Source: Hoplostethus atlanticus (Eukaryota; Chordata; Actinopteri; Trachichthyiformes; Trachichthyidae). Taken from it: a DNA stretch of 64,000 bases. The notes below the pieces were generated by a model. It made no database searches. It worked only from the letters and a program-made list of their open reading frames with translations, and had not been told where the DNA came from. This document shows positions 25,016 through 37,069 of this stretch, piece by piece. Numbering within the stretch: position 1 is the stretch's first letter; the number at the start of each line of letters is the position of its first letter. The stretch spans positions 4,804,001 through 4,868,000 of the forward strand of contig JAXDDX010000015.1 of NCBI GenBank assembly GCA_034670405.1, written 5' to 3'. Both the position numbers and the translations under genes were made by a program.

Positions 25016-27360
25016 TTGGTTTGTTTTAACCTTGTTTTCCTCTGAGGTCCACTTCCTGATTGAGGCCAGGCTTTGTGGTAGTGTCATCACCATAACGCGC
25101 AATGTGTGGATGCTGCTGCTGATTGGTCTCATTGGATTTTACCACGTGGGCTGAATTGGGAGGTGGGGGGTTAGATAGGTTTGTTTATGTAGTTTATTTT
25201 CTTTTGTCTCACTATCATGGTAATTGAGTTTTCTTTGTCGATTGTGTATTTCATGTTGACTTTGTGAAGAGACTGTGAAGCCAGCAGAAGCCAGGCCAAT
25301 ATATATGTATGACATGTTACGTGCCTATTAATTAAGACTCCCCTTCAGCTAATGATAATGGATTCTTCTACACAGTATTTCAGCCTAGGACTTGGACAAC
25401 GGTAGGGCTTTTTGCTGGTGGTAGGGGGACCCTTAACATCTCTGCTTGGGTTCATGCTGTACCATTTTGATTCATTGTAATTTCTTGTATCACACTGTGG
25501 TTGCCAATGCAGCTTTAAAGTGCTCTTAACCTATGGTTTGATGCTGCCTTCTTCTATGCACCACCACTTCCAGAAGAGCAGGTACCATCCCTGATAGTAG
25601 GTTTTTACACTCTGGAGAGTGTATTCACCAGGCTTTATTGTCCATTCGTCTTCATCCATAATTGCAAACAGGCTGAAATGACTTAAAAAAAGCATTGCAG
25701 GTTTCCTCACGTAGCCATCTTCTGGTCTGCAAACCAGCTTTTAGCAACTCCATGAAAAAGCCTGAGGATGGCGGCACTCAAAAAAATGACTTATTCAAGA
25801 AGATGACTTGAAAAACATCATCCTCAAGTACTGGCCCATGTTTAGTGCAACTACCGGGAGAGCTCCCCTCTTCTTCGCCTACAGAAGAATGTGGCACCCG
25901 GATTAATTCATTCCAAAAAAACAATCAAGCGGTCAACTTGTTTTTCACTCCAAGGCAATTACAGAATGGCACCAACTGCAAAAGTTTTCACTCCTCACCT
26001 TTTGTCAGAAGCAGGCCTAAACCCGAAGAAGCCTCAAAAACACACACAGCTCTCCCTCCTCACGACACTTTGTGGGCATAGAACATGTAACTTTCCCCTG
26101 AGGTGGCAATCTAGCCAAACCACTCTCACGGAGAGAGATGTTGGTTGTTTCTTTCTTTTTATTTACTTTAGGACTATTTTTCTGTTTTTGACATATTTTA
26201 TTTATCATTCTTTCTATTTTTTCTTTTTATTTATTCTGCAAACCAGTGTGTTTATTCCAGTTTACTACAAGTGTTCATGCATCCTTCTCAGTCTGTTGCT
26301 GACATCAGGTTGAGGCTATACTATTGGTTTGATGCGTTTACTGATGCGTTTTTGCCAAAATGTGGCAGAATTGAGGTGAAGTCTTGTCATCTTTTCAAAT
26401 AAGTCATGTTGTGTGTAACAACTGGTATTTGGAAACATAAATATGATATAAAAAAAATTCTTATTTTATTAAACGGAACAAATAAAACAGCTGGATTTTC
26501 AGTGACACCGTTTCAAAATCTAAACATTGACAGAAAGTTTCATTTCTGATATGGTAGCACTTGTCTTGTTCCTTGCTACACTATTATGCAAACCTCAGCT
26601 CATACCCTGTTGACATGATATTCCCCAAATAATGTACTGAGAAAAACAGCCTGGCACATGTCGGGACCCACATCTGTAAAGTGTGACTGGTCAGGAATGA
26701 GCTTGTCTGAGGACTGACATGTCGTTGGTCCAGAGGATGAACCCATCACTGAAGAACCCAAGACAGATGGGACAGGCACATCGATTTGCTGAATTCAAAA
26801 AATATATATATAAAACAATAGTTACATCTAAGAGTACATAAACTTCTATTGGAAATGTTGAGCAATGGACCTGAAGTTCAAATCCTTTATAACATGGATA
26901 GAAGGATTCTTGTGGATGAAACTCCACATTTTGACAATGTTGTCAGGTTACTAGGCGTCACAGATTTCTTGATACAAACAAAATCACACACAAACTAAGC
27001 TTCCTCCACTCTACACTTTCCCAGTTCATCCATTGTCTTTGCTCAGCTTAAAAAAAAAAAAGTCCTCTGCCTCTTTCTCGCAGTGATGAATTGCTCCTCT
27101 CAAGCAAGCAGAGTGTCCCGGCAAGTTGTTTTTGATGCTGTTGGGAAAATAATGGGAGGGACTGGAGTCTGGAGCGATACAGCGGGGCTGTGAAAGTCAC
27201 CGGTGCCTTGCTGCTCTCGCAAACCAAAAGCAATATCACACTGTTTGCTTTAAAGGGGGTTGATGTCACGTGTGCAGCAGGAGTTACATGCCTAGCAGGG
27301 TGACATCTTGTTTTTACCATAGAGCGAGACAATATGTACCATGACAGCAATAGCGTTTAG
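25016..27360. other. Unassigned non-coding DNA
   Basis: AT-rich DNA holding a lone MITE end at 25,503-25,518 (same family as 21,497-21,831) and T- and A-rich runs. The 140-codon plus-strand frame at 25,891-26,313 turns into a phenylalanine-rich stretch from T-rich DNA and is not accepted as a gene. Confidence 0.35.
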
Positions 27361-28440
27361 GTATCATCGGGAGGCAAACGCAATATTTGGGTATCAAACT
27401 GGGTCAGACACATTCAGATGAGCCCGCCTATCAAGACTGTTTGCAATAAGCCATTCCTCCAGGGCTGAAATTTTGGAACTCCTGCAGGAATGCAGTCTGT
27501 GACAAACTCCTGGAAGATAGAAGAAATGAGCCATTGAAACAGAGCGTTTATAGTTTGGCGGTTATGCTCGGATGAAGTTTGAGACGGGATATTGGTTAGC
27601 TTTAGGAATATCTCAGCAACTCCCCCGACAGAGAGCTGACTAGAGAACGGTTCATGTAAGGATTTTTCTTTGAAAAAGTTAATACCCAAGACACGTGGAC
27701 CCGCCTATCAATGTAGACTACAGTGATCAGATGCATTGAAGTGAAACCTAAGTGAAAGATACAGACATAGCCCAGATAGGATTCTTCTTGAAACAAGTCT
27801 GCAGTGCTCTTCAACATCTACACAGAATTATCCCAGTTGCAACTTAGCGAGGCTCCATCTCTTATCCTCATAGCCGGCAGAGGGCGAGATCTATTCATGC
27901 ACCAGCCATCACTTCAACAACTGACCGCAGCAAGCCACCTGTTGAAGAGAAGATCCACCTTAGATTTTGGCCCTCAGCTTCCAAGCCCTGATCCCTAACC
28001 CTAGAAGAACCCCTTCCAGAGCATGCACCGTGTTGCGCTGCAATACAGTGACTAGAAATCCCACACAACAAGCCTTCTTCTTTGACAGAAGGCTGCCCAG
28101 TTCCACAGTGTATCAGCCTCACTTCCCCACTGAAATCCCAGAGCCCAGCACAAGGCAACCAAGATGCAGGTGAACGCAACCACAGTGACCCTGGTAAGAC
28201 CCCAATGACCTCTTGGAGACCCGATGACTGACATCCCTGTTTCAGACTCATTTCTAGCTGCTGACCAAGCGTGGTAAAGAGGAAGCCTACGTCTAGACGG
28301 GTCTGAGATGCTGAAACTCCTAAGTCCAGATTCCAATCAATCACAACACACAACTTCCATTTTACAACTCTGAAAACAACAACACAACTGCTGATCGACA
28401 AACATTCGATACAATAAATGAACACCCTTTTTTAAAAAGG
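27361..28440. other. Unassigned ~1.1-kb segment with the longest open frame of the window
   Basis: The minus strand is open for 176 codons at 27,895-28,425. A second overlapping minus frame (94 codons) contains a hydrophobic run, VAFTCILVALCWALGF. The plus strand has ATGCAGGTGAACGC followed by a GTAAGA donor at 28,194-28,199. CCCGCCTATCAA recurs at 27,423-27,434 and 27,700-27,711. I recognise no domain, repeat family or host gene. It could be a fragment of an unrecognised mobile element or chance. Confidence 0.25.
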
Positions 28441-28857
28441 AGCCACGGTCTCTCTTTCTCTTGGGCTTACATTTGATCTCGATGTTACAATTTAGATCTC
28501 ATTACTTCATGCAGAGACTGTTTCATCCCAGTTGGAGCTCATGTGCTGCAAAAACAAGAAAGACAGAAGGTGAGGGATAGGTGAGGACTCAATGAATACC
28601 TTTATACAATGATCAAAGTATCTTGATATGATTAGGAACTCGTTGAATGAATGTTTGGGAATGCGCAATCTTGGCTCATTTGCTCATGCATGTAAGTATG
28701 TGTTCCTGGCGTTCTCACAAATGAGCTGTCATTGTAAGGGAGGAGTCCATGGGGGGCCTTTGATCTTAGAGAACAAGTCAGTGCAATGTCTTAGTCTACT
28801 TTTTTGTTTTTAAAGGGGTAATTTTTTTGTTTATTTTTATTTAATTTTTTTATTATT

Positions 28858-29236
28858 TTCAATCAAAGAGTGTGTCCAGTGCTAAGAGGTCTTCTTCCTT
28901 GGATTTTCTGTTGATGGAGTTTGAGTTTCTGCAGATGGCTCTCTTTTCTTTGTCTTGTGCAACCATGGTGGCTATCGCTAACTGCTCATGCTAACTACCC
29001 AGTTCCTCTTCTATTTATTCCAAACAAAATGCTGCTGTTGCTGCTGCCAAAATCGTAAAATGCATCACTTCCTGTGCAACATAAGATTTTTTCCGGGAAA
29101 GACCTACCAGACACCAACAGCAAATGTAAAAGCTTTCGTGACCTGGTTGAATCGCTATTGTGTTATATCAATCGGTGATACAGAGTAGCTAAACATACTT
29201 ATTTATATGAAAATGTCATGCATTATTACTTTGACA
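28858..29236 (+). repeat. Unnamed dispersed repeat family, copy C
   Basis: Begins inside the family at AATCAAAGAGTGTGTCCAGT and lacks the first ~60 bp seen in copy B. It contains TTGGATTTTCTGTTGATGGA, GGTGGCTATCGCT, GGGAAAGACCTACCAGACAC, GGTTGAATCGCTATTGTG and TTATTTATATGAAAATGT. A GCT/GCC-type insertion near 29,030 distinguishes it. Confidence 0.75.
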
Positions 29237-30216
29237 TAAGCCAAAACTGAATTATTGTACATCTGTACACTTTTCCCGTATCCTCCACAAACATTGCAGA
29301 ACATGTGATCTATTTTTGTGTGGAGACTCCATTAGGCCCCGGGGCTGATACATCACTGTATCTCCTACCGCCTTTCACTTTGGCATGCTAACGTCTGTGT
29401 GGAGTTCTGGGTTCTGTCAGTGGGATATCTAAGGGGAGCACAAAATCACGTGAGTCTTATCTGTGCCTTTTTGGCTTTAAAGCTCACCCTTTAATGGGTT
29501 CAGACTTCCAGTCTTGTCATAGGTAGCAAGTCATTTGACAAACTTCACCGTATCTTGCTAAAACATTGTACTTTCTCATTGTTTCCTGGTATAATTCTCC
29601 TTAGATTTTCTGCTTCTCAACGCTATCAGACGATCGGGTTTTCCTGTCATATACTGATACCATCTTTCTCATTTTCAGAAGCCGCCATCCATTGATTTTT
29701 GAGCTACGTCTTTTCCTGTAGTAACAATTCCCTTTCTGGTTATCATTTAGATGTCTTTTTATCTTTTATTACCACTACTGTTTTATTTCACATGTTCCAA
29801 ACACACTGCCCCCCATTTTCTCTTGTTGACTTTTGTTAGTCTTTCCTTTGACAATTAGAACATTTAATATGAAATTATTACACTATATGTTTGGTTTAGA
29901 TATACAGTAGAGGCTAATGCACTTATCAAAACATCATCCATTAGGCATTCTTGCCTGGCATGGATGGTGATTATTACAACAGCCAGACCTGTAATCAAAT
30001 TTGAAGATACCTAAATGATGTGCATGGGAAATATTTCATTTTCACAGCTTGGTGTGCATACACATATTTGAACATTTTCTCTCATCTGGAAGATCCTTTG
30101 CATACTGATTATGCCGATCACATTTAAAGACATTTCCCCGAGCCCCTTCTACTACATTATTCCACACTCGCTTCAAGCATCATTTCCAGTCAGGTTACAC
30201 TCCCCTAAAAACACCC
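29237..30216. other. Unassigned non-coding DNA
   Basis: About 1 kb of AT-rich sequence with no frame over 60 codons, no recognised repeat and no splice-flanked candidate. Confidence 0.4.
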
Positions 30217-30829
30217 TGTGGCAAGGTGCCACATAACCGGGGTCCGTGACAGACAGAGACCTAGGCAGGGGAGAGTTAAAGGGCCAACAGGGCCGTTTTA
30301 TTGTCCAACAATCATACCAACAATAAACCCGGCCCGGGTCTCGACGGCCGCAGTCCGTCGGCGCCGTCGCCTCCGCTGGCGCCCACCCTCGGTCCCGGTG
30401 GGCCAGCCGCGGAGCCCCAAGGCTGCCCCAGCCTGCCAGGCTTCCAGGGGCATCCTGCCCCAACCCCGACTGGTCAGCCCTTGCAGGTGGCTCCCGACTG
30501 CGTCCTCCGCCGACCTCGGTTGGACGCCGCGGCCGGAGACGGCCCGCTCCCGCTCCGTCTCTCCCGCTGGGGATGGCCCCGTCTCTCCGCTCCGCTCAGA
30601 CAGCCGACTGGATCCTCCCTCCACGCCGGCTCCCGCATACACGCCGCCAGCCTCTCACACTGGCGCGTCCCTCTCACACTCACATTCACACACACGTTAA
30701 AAAGGCCCCAGCTGCAATCAGTCCCAACTGGCTGCAGCTGGTACCGGATCCAGGAAAGAAGCAGTCCACTAACTCACCTCTCTCCTGGATCCAATTAAGC
30801 CTCCCCCACCCTCCCTCCAGTCCGCCACA
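30217..30829 (-). mobile_element. Solo LTR of an LTR retrotransposon
   Basis: A 613-bp block is bounded by TG...CA ends that form a short inverted repeat (TGTGGC / GCCACA). It is flanked by a perfect 5-bp duplication, CACCC, at 30,212-30,216 and 30,830-30,834. Read on the minus strand it has a GC-rich middle and an AATAAA signal near its 3' part, as in LTRs. A related copy lies at 60,008-60,556. No internal coding region is attached, so it is a solo LTR left by recombination. A 5-bp duplication fits Gypsy-like elements and some retrovirus-like ones; the family is not named. The intact duplication suggests a moderate age. Confidence 0.8.
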
Positions 30830-31780
30830 CACCCCCGTGCCGGAATTTCGAATGATAAAACAGCAGAAGCGCAGGATACCGCCGCTCCACAATCAGTTTA
30901 AGAGATTAGTACCACCAGTAAGTGAACTGGTGGTCAAGGGCTGTCAACTCCAAATTCGTCCCCACAACTGGCATCCCATTTCTCCTCTGGGCGTTAAAAG
31001 GCACTTTAACCAGGCCTGCTGAACTGTAAAGGAATATAAATGAAAGTACAACCATAAGTCAAGCTCGCTGGAATGCACTCATTCTCTCCATCTCAGATTT
31101 GGGTTTTTTTTTTTAAGCTGTGTGTGAATTAATCCATCGAAGAAGCCATTTTCAATTACAGAGGGGGGGTTTCTTCTGTAACTGAGACTGTCTACATTGA
31201 GTAAATGTAATGCCTCAAGTCCAACAATGATGCAGATTGAATATTTTGGCTGCTACTGACTCGACTAGTGGTGGTTCCTTTATGACATCTAGAACCTAGA
31301 ACCGATACTTTTTGTCCAATCAGTTATGGATGTGCATTGAAAACAAGCTGTTGGGAGTAAATGGGTGAGATTACTGCATCGTGGCTCTCTGACACATTAA
31401 CCCAAAGTCAAACTGAGCTCCAAAGAGTGTGGGAGTCAGCGTATCCCTTGTGTCCCAAAGTGTTAATTGTAACCCTCCACCACTTCTTGCCCTTCCGTAC
31501 GCTCCAAAAAAACACCTCAGGATCTCCGAGTACAGATTTGAGACAATAGCACTCTCAGCTAGCCCGCGGACTCGTTTCGTTTAGCCGCTTTCGAAACTGA
31601 CAAGCAGACCTATTTCTCTCCTGTCAGAGTTTGGCTATTGTTTTATTCGCCTTGTTTTACAGTATACAGTATTATACAGCCCCCGCACTCTTCACAGTGC
31701 TGAAATGCATTAGTAGGTATTAGGAATTCAAAACTGTGGAAATGACTGGCTTGATAAAACATGTGAAATCTGAGGAAATG

Positions 31781-31825
<45 letters not shown>

Positions 31826-33292
31826 TTCTCATCACCAGGAACCAGTTAAATTGCGAAACGTATTTACCTGCAAAGTGCTTGAGGGCGTTCATTTAATTAT
31901 AATCCAATTAAAACACATGAATAACATTTGTAAAATACCCCAGTTAAGCCTATAATAAGCCAATCAAAAAACCTAAATCATTCAATAAATATGCACAAGT
32001 CAAAACGATAAACAAAATGACCAATTAAGCCAGTGACCTCAGCATAGTGCCCTTTTTTTTTTTAAAGGCATTATATATTCCTCCGGCAACATCATGCAGA
32101 TTTTCCAGTGCGGACCACATGGTGACTGAGTTTGATACACGTGTTGTAGGGTATGCGTACAACTTACTCTTTTCTAATTGTCTGAGGACTGACTTGTGTG
32201 TGTGTGTGTGTGCACGTGCACCGAAGCCTGGCACAGGAGTTTGCTTGCACTCTGGCCCACTGTCTAATTAGTGGCTGTAATCTGCAGGGCTCACACTGGG
32301 ACCTCGGCTCCGAGGGCACGCATGGGTCCACCAGTGCTGGTGCCCACCTGCCCGACCGTCTGCCTCCCCACCGATATGCAGATGGCCCGGTGCAGACCGC
32401 ACTCTTCATTACCAGGTTCTTCAGTCCCCTTTTCCAAGAGCATCCGATTAAGCAAGTTGAAACATCAATCCATCAAGGAGATAAAGACCCCCTTCCCCGC
32501 CATCAACATGCATTGCAGGTGATGGGATTGTGGTCCGGTGGAGCAAAAAACACATAAAATCGGAGGTGTGAATTGAAGATCTGATCGCCCCCCAAGCAAG
32601 CCAGCCAGCCAGGTCAGACACACATTTTGGACATATGAACAACAAAAGGGTAAGTGCAACGCATTTCCTGTCCACTTACAGCAAGTGCATTCACAGAAGG
32701 AAACCCAAATCAAACAGGCAGCAGGCAGCTCAGGTAGTAACATGGTTGTCAGAAATGGATTGTCAGACTACCCCTGGGTGTGTAACAAGCGAGATGAGGT
32801 GTCTTCTGTCAATTTTAAAGGTCTTAAATATGACGAGAGGAAGTGATGTGCGTGACTGTCTGTTTTGTGAACAAAAGAGAAATCAGATTTCAATGTGTGT
32901 AGCAGAGATGAATGTAAAGCAGCTAAATCATAAAAAAAAACATATTTTCTCTTCATTTCTTCCTGGGTATATGCCTCCGATACCCACATATTTCCCATTT
33001 CATGCTGATCACATCACTTACTGTGGATCTGGTTTTATTGTGGATACAACGCAGAAGTGGACACTCCAGAAATGATGGGATTAAAAATTGATGTTGTCTA
33101 TTTTACCTGCCCTACAAGGGGGAAAACACAGAGGATGTACAATCTGATCTCAAGCAGACTTGAATCCATCCACGATGTGCAGAATATAATTTAGCTATGA
33201 AGGCATCAGCATCTGGCTTAGAAACACATGAACCCGGTTTTCCAATGACACTCCCGGGATTTGTGACTGCAAACCTCCACCATTGTCACATG
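30830..33292. other. Unassigned non-coding DNA
   Basis: Contains a GT run near 32,197-32,211. The 119- and 146-codon plus-strand frames at 32,198-32,557 and 32,635-33,075 have no recognisable domain or splice support. Confidence 0.35.
31783..31823. repeat. (GA)n microsatellite
   Basis: A pure GA run of about 40 bases. Confidence 0.95.
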
Positions 33293-34063
33293 CAGTGCTG
33301 GGGAAGCTACTTTGAAAGTCTAGATTTTCAAGTAGTTCAAACTACTTTTATATATATATATATCTACATTTGCAATGTCATATAGTCCAAAATTACAAGT
33401 GTGTGAGTGCAAGAAAATACCACTGATTAGGATGTTAACAAAAGTAGTATTTTATTTGAAATAAAGTGCAAGAAATCTTCAGTGTTTCTAATGGAACTAA
33501 AATATTTGGTGGTAATTTTTTTTTTGTCACAAATAGATTAGCCACTGCAGTGTGATTTACAGGAAGTTGACCATTGGGATAAAATATTTGCCGTCAATTT
33601 CGGGCAGAATGCTCCTCCCCTTCACTTCCTGTGTACTGCTCTTTTCATCCCCTTCTGTTGTGACAACCAAATTTAGCCACTTTAGCACGCTAACCACAAC
33701 ACAGAGGTAGTAATAAAAACACGCTAAATAAGCCTAGCCTACGTGTATGAGAAACATTTTTTCTACAGTTCAAAGTGAGACTACTGCAGTTGCAGAGCTT
33801 ACACATGAGCCTGTAAAGCTGGGCGAGCGAGCATCAATCAATAGGGCAATCAATCAGTGCCCATAAAATGTTAAACTGTTAAACTAGTTAGTCAAGATTG
33901 ACTGAAATGAATTTGGGCAATTAGGGGAAGATCTACAGGGAGGGTCTCAATTAGAGGGGATGGGACGTTCTTCTCTGTTGCAGCCTAAATTTTTGATTTA
34001 GCCTGATAACATGGGTGTTTTTTTTAAATAAAAATCTGTTGTGAAAACTACTCCCCAACACTT
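33293..34063. mobile_element. hAT-type element remnant, ~771 bp
   Basis: The left end is CAGTGCTGGGGAAGCTACTT. The right end, inverted, reads AAGTGTTGGGGAGTAGTTTT. These CAGTG-TGGGGA ends are typical of a common fish hAT group. The flanks GTCACATG (33,285-33,292) and TTCACATA (34,064-34,071) match at 6 of 8 positions, as expected for an old duplication. No transposase frame remains. Confidence 0.6.
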
Positions 34064-36879
34064 TTCACATATACATTTCATGTCGTTACCAAAGCTATAC
34101 ATAACTCAACGTCTCCGCGGCCTCGCATGTGCACACTCAAGACACCAACCCAATACAACAGATGTGACGGTGTGAGAAGTGTGACTTCTATCTGAAAAGT
34201 GAAAATGCCACCTCAATGGATTTCCCCTTCATACGATCAGCAGCAAATTTATAATTTGATTTAAGTCCTACATGTTTTATTTATTGTGGATGTGTTTAAA
34301 GTTTGCATGTGTCAAGGGGAGGGGCTTATTTGAGTGCTCAGACTATAAACTTCTACCCCACTGAGCAGTTTTGCATTGATTTTAAAAGACGTCTAAATGG
34401 CTTATAGCCATCTAGGCTAAAAATTTGGCTACATCGTATTCAAAAGTTTGAAAGTTTACTAGACGTCTACCAAAGTTAAAGCATTATCTTGTACATATGG
34501 ACTTCTCTGGTGCATATTTTTGATAATTACAGCTGTTTATGCATTGTTTAAGTATGTAATAATGTATTTACTACTTGGTCTAAAACTGGGAAATACACAG
34601 CCAGAAATTGGTCCTGGGCTTTATGAGAGCCAAAGCATTAGACGCAACAGTGGGACTAAACCTCCTTCTCTTCCCCCTTCTGTGTTCACTCACTGTAGCT
34701 GATGATATTAAATCAATCAAGCTTTATTTATATGGTACCTTTTGTGCAAGATTGCAATACAAGGTGCTTAACATCAAGGCGACACCAATAAATATGAAAA
34801 TGAAAACATACTGTGTAAGAGATTAATTCCAACATAAAACACAGTGGTGACAGGGATGATAACACCTCCTTTTCTTAAATTAACCGTTTCAGGAGGCAGT
34901 AGCTGACTGAAAACCAATGGGCACATTCGCGTCTTCTCTACTGACAAAGGAGTGAATGCAGAGGGTTAACACGTCCCAGGTGCCACTTGTCGTCTCCTCA
35001 AGCAGCTCATTGCCTTTCTCTGCCTCCTGACCAACACTCAATACCACCACCCTCACTGGCCACACTCACATCCTCTGGTAAAAAAAAAAAAAAAAGAGTG
35101 CTGAGAATGAAAGAAAGATTGCTGCAGGGAAAGTAAAGCTGATTATGGAATTTGGGTTATTCATACATTCATTCATGTCCTTTTTTTGCACAATAATTTC
35201 TGCATTTTTCTTAAATATTGAGTAATGAATTTCAGGTAACATTTTTCATGAATATTGTGTTTTGGAATGGAACACTTTTATTTTAGTAGCATTGCAATAT
35301 TGGACACCACGCAATGGACCGGCCACCTGCCCAGTGCATGCTGGGAAAGGCTCCAGATTACGCAGGTAGATGAAATAAATGAATGAATGAATGCATATTA
35401 GACACATTTTTGAATTTGGGTAGTCTGAAGGTGATGAGACGATGTGTATGCAAGGAGCTGTGCAAACCAAACTGCCTCTGTGCGTGCAACACGACTGCAT
35501 TTGCAATGTTTTCAGTTTTCGCTGCAAAGCAGAGAGCAAATCGGTTGTCCCCGCAGTCCAATTTAGTTTTTCACTTACATGGTGAGGCCGTGGCAGAAAT
35601 CACCGAGAGCTCTAACTATTCATGCTTCCGAGGTCTTCAGAGGGCAATATTGTACACCGTATTTATTGGATTGGGAAACAGAGACATTCCATTTACGGCC
35701 CCATGTTCACTTTTTTTTTAAATTTTATTTTCAACCTAACTCCCCAGACACCTTCGCTGATGCCAACCACTCATAAATTGGCATGTGTGCTGCTTCTGCA
35801 TTATTTTTCTCCCCACTTTTGCAAATGTATCCGGCATGATATCTATTGCATAAACACTGTTTGACAGCGCTGATTTCCCCAGAGTCATATTACATAAGGT
35901 GAAATTGGTTCAGAGTCCCTTGAGTAAAAACTACCAGTCCCCTTGTATTTTGAGTCCAATCTCACCTAGTCACTCTTCTTGCACGCACGCACACACACAC
36001 GCACATGCAAAACTTCTCCCAAAGGCACGCCGAGTAAGTCAGCGATGATGTGTCTCAAATTCCCAGAAGTTCACTTTAAGTCTGCCTTCCCACCGTTAAG
36101 TATAAAGGTGGCTCCAAATCACACCCGGCCTGTGCTCATATCAAGTTTGCAGTTGTAGTTACGAAACGTGATGAACTGTAATTTCGTAATGATAGTCTAC
36201 AAATCGTGTAAAAGGAGGAGGAGGAGTGACTGAAACATCCTGTAGTTTGACATTGAAATAGACACATGCATAACCTTTAACTCCAACGACTTGGTTTCAA
36301 TTCCAATTCTGATGGAAGTGAAGTTTTCATTTCTTTCTTATTTAACCATGACCAAACCGTACCCTATCCCCAAACTGCTTTAGGTGCCTAATCTTGACCA
36401 ATCTTGTAGTTGCCTAAACTTAATCCTAACCTTAACTAAAGTTGTGTTACTTGCTCAACCTCAACCAAAGTACTTTCATTTGATTTTGGCATTTGGCAGA
36501 GATAGGTAGGAAGTAGGAATCAAGGGTGCCTAACTTTTCATATGATATGTACGACTCATTTCTAATTATTTTTCTAATCATTCCCCCATTTTTTAAATCA
36601 TCTAAAACAGCCTCCTAGTGAGACATACCCAGACTATTTGCAGCTTCAAAAGCTTAGTTCCTATATATCATCAGTCCTGGTGTCAGGAATCCTCTCAATT
36701 AATTTTAGTTAAAGACTTTCTTTAATACATTGAAGAACAAGTATAGATTGTGTGCAGTCCCGTGGCGATAACATACGCAGTGCGCCTAGTTAACGGTTAT
36801 GTGAGCGTGATCTCAGCTGTGCGGTTTCCTGGTTGATCAGCAGAACAGCAACGGGATCGTTAGCAATCACAGCTAATAG
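34064..36879. other. Mostly unassigned DNA with two short repeat fossils
   Basis: 34,712-34,790 (AATCAATCAAGCTTTATTTA and the following AAGGTGCTTAACATC) resembles the tail of a common fish retroposon on the minus strand. 35,300-35,395 (GACCGGCCACCTGCCCAG, GGGAAAGGCTCCAG) resembles another widespread fish repeat. 36,340-36,480 is built of CCTAA/TAACC-like words. An A run lies near 35,080. No exon was recognised. Confidence 0.35.
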
Positions 36880-37069
36880 CAGGGATAGGTAACCGTGTGC
36901 CGTGGAGTCTGCAGGTTTTCATTCCAACCACAGATTACACCAGGTGATGTTAGTGATCAGCACCTTCTACCAGAGAGGAGGAACTAATCAGTGAAATCAC
37001 ACGGTGTAGTGATTGAATGAAAACCTGAAGACTCTCAGCCCCCCCATGGCACATGGTCGCCCACCCCTG
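36880..37069. mobile_element. hAT-type MITE, 190 bp
   Basis: The ends are CAGGGATAGGTAACCGTGTG and, inverted, CAGGGGTGGGCGACCATGTG. Inside, AGGTTTTCATTC occurs in both arms in inverted orientation. The flanks GCTAATAG (36,872-36,879) and GCTTATAG (37,070-37,077) form an 8-bp duplication with one mismatch. There is no coding capacity. Confidence 0.8.

Noticed and set aside
28161-28199. ATG with ten codons followed by a GTAAGA donor on the plus strand
   Set aside because: Very short, no signal peptide, no recognised gene; noted only within the unassigned 27.4-28.4 kb segment.
30218-30798. Overlapping 160- and 165-codon plus-strand and 114-codon minus-strand frames
   Set aside because: All lie inside the GC-rich solo LTR; GC-rich DNA is poor in stop codons, and no domain is seen.
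32635-33075. 146-codon plus-strand frame
   Set aside because: No recognised motif; composition resembles translated non-coding DNA.
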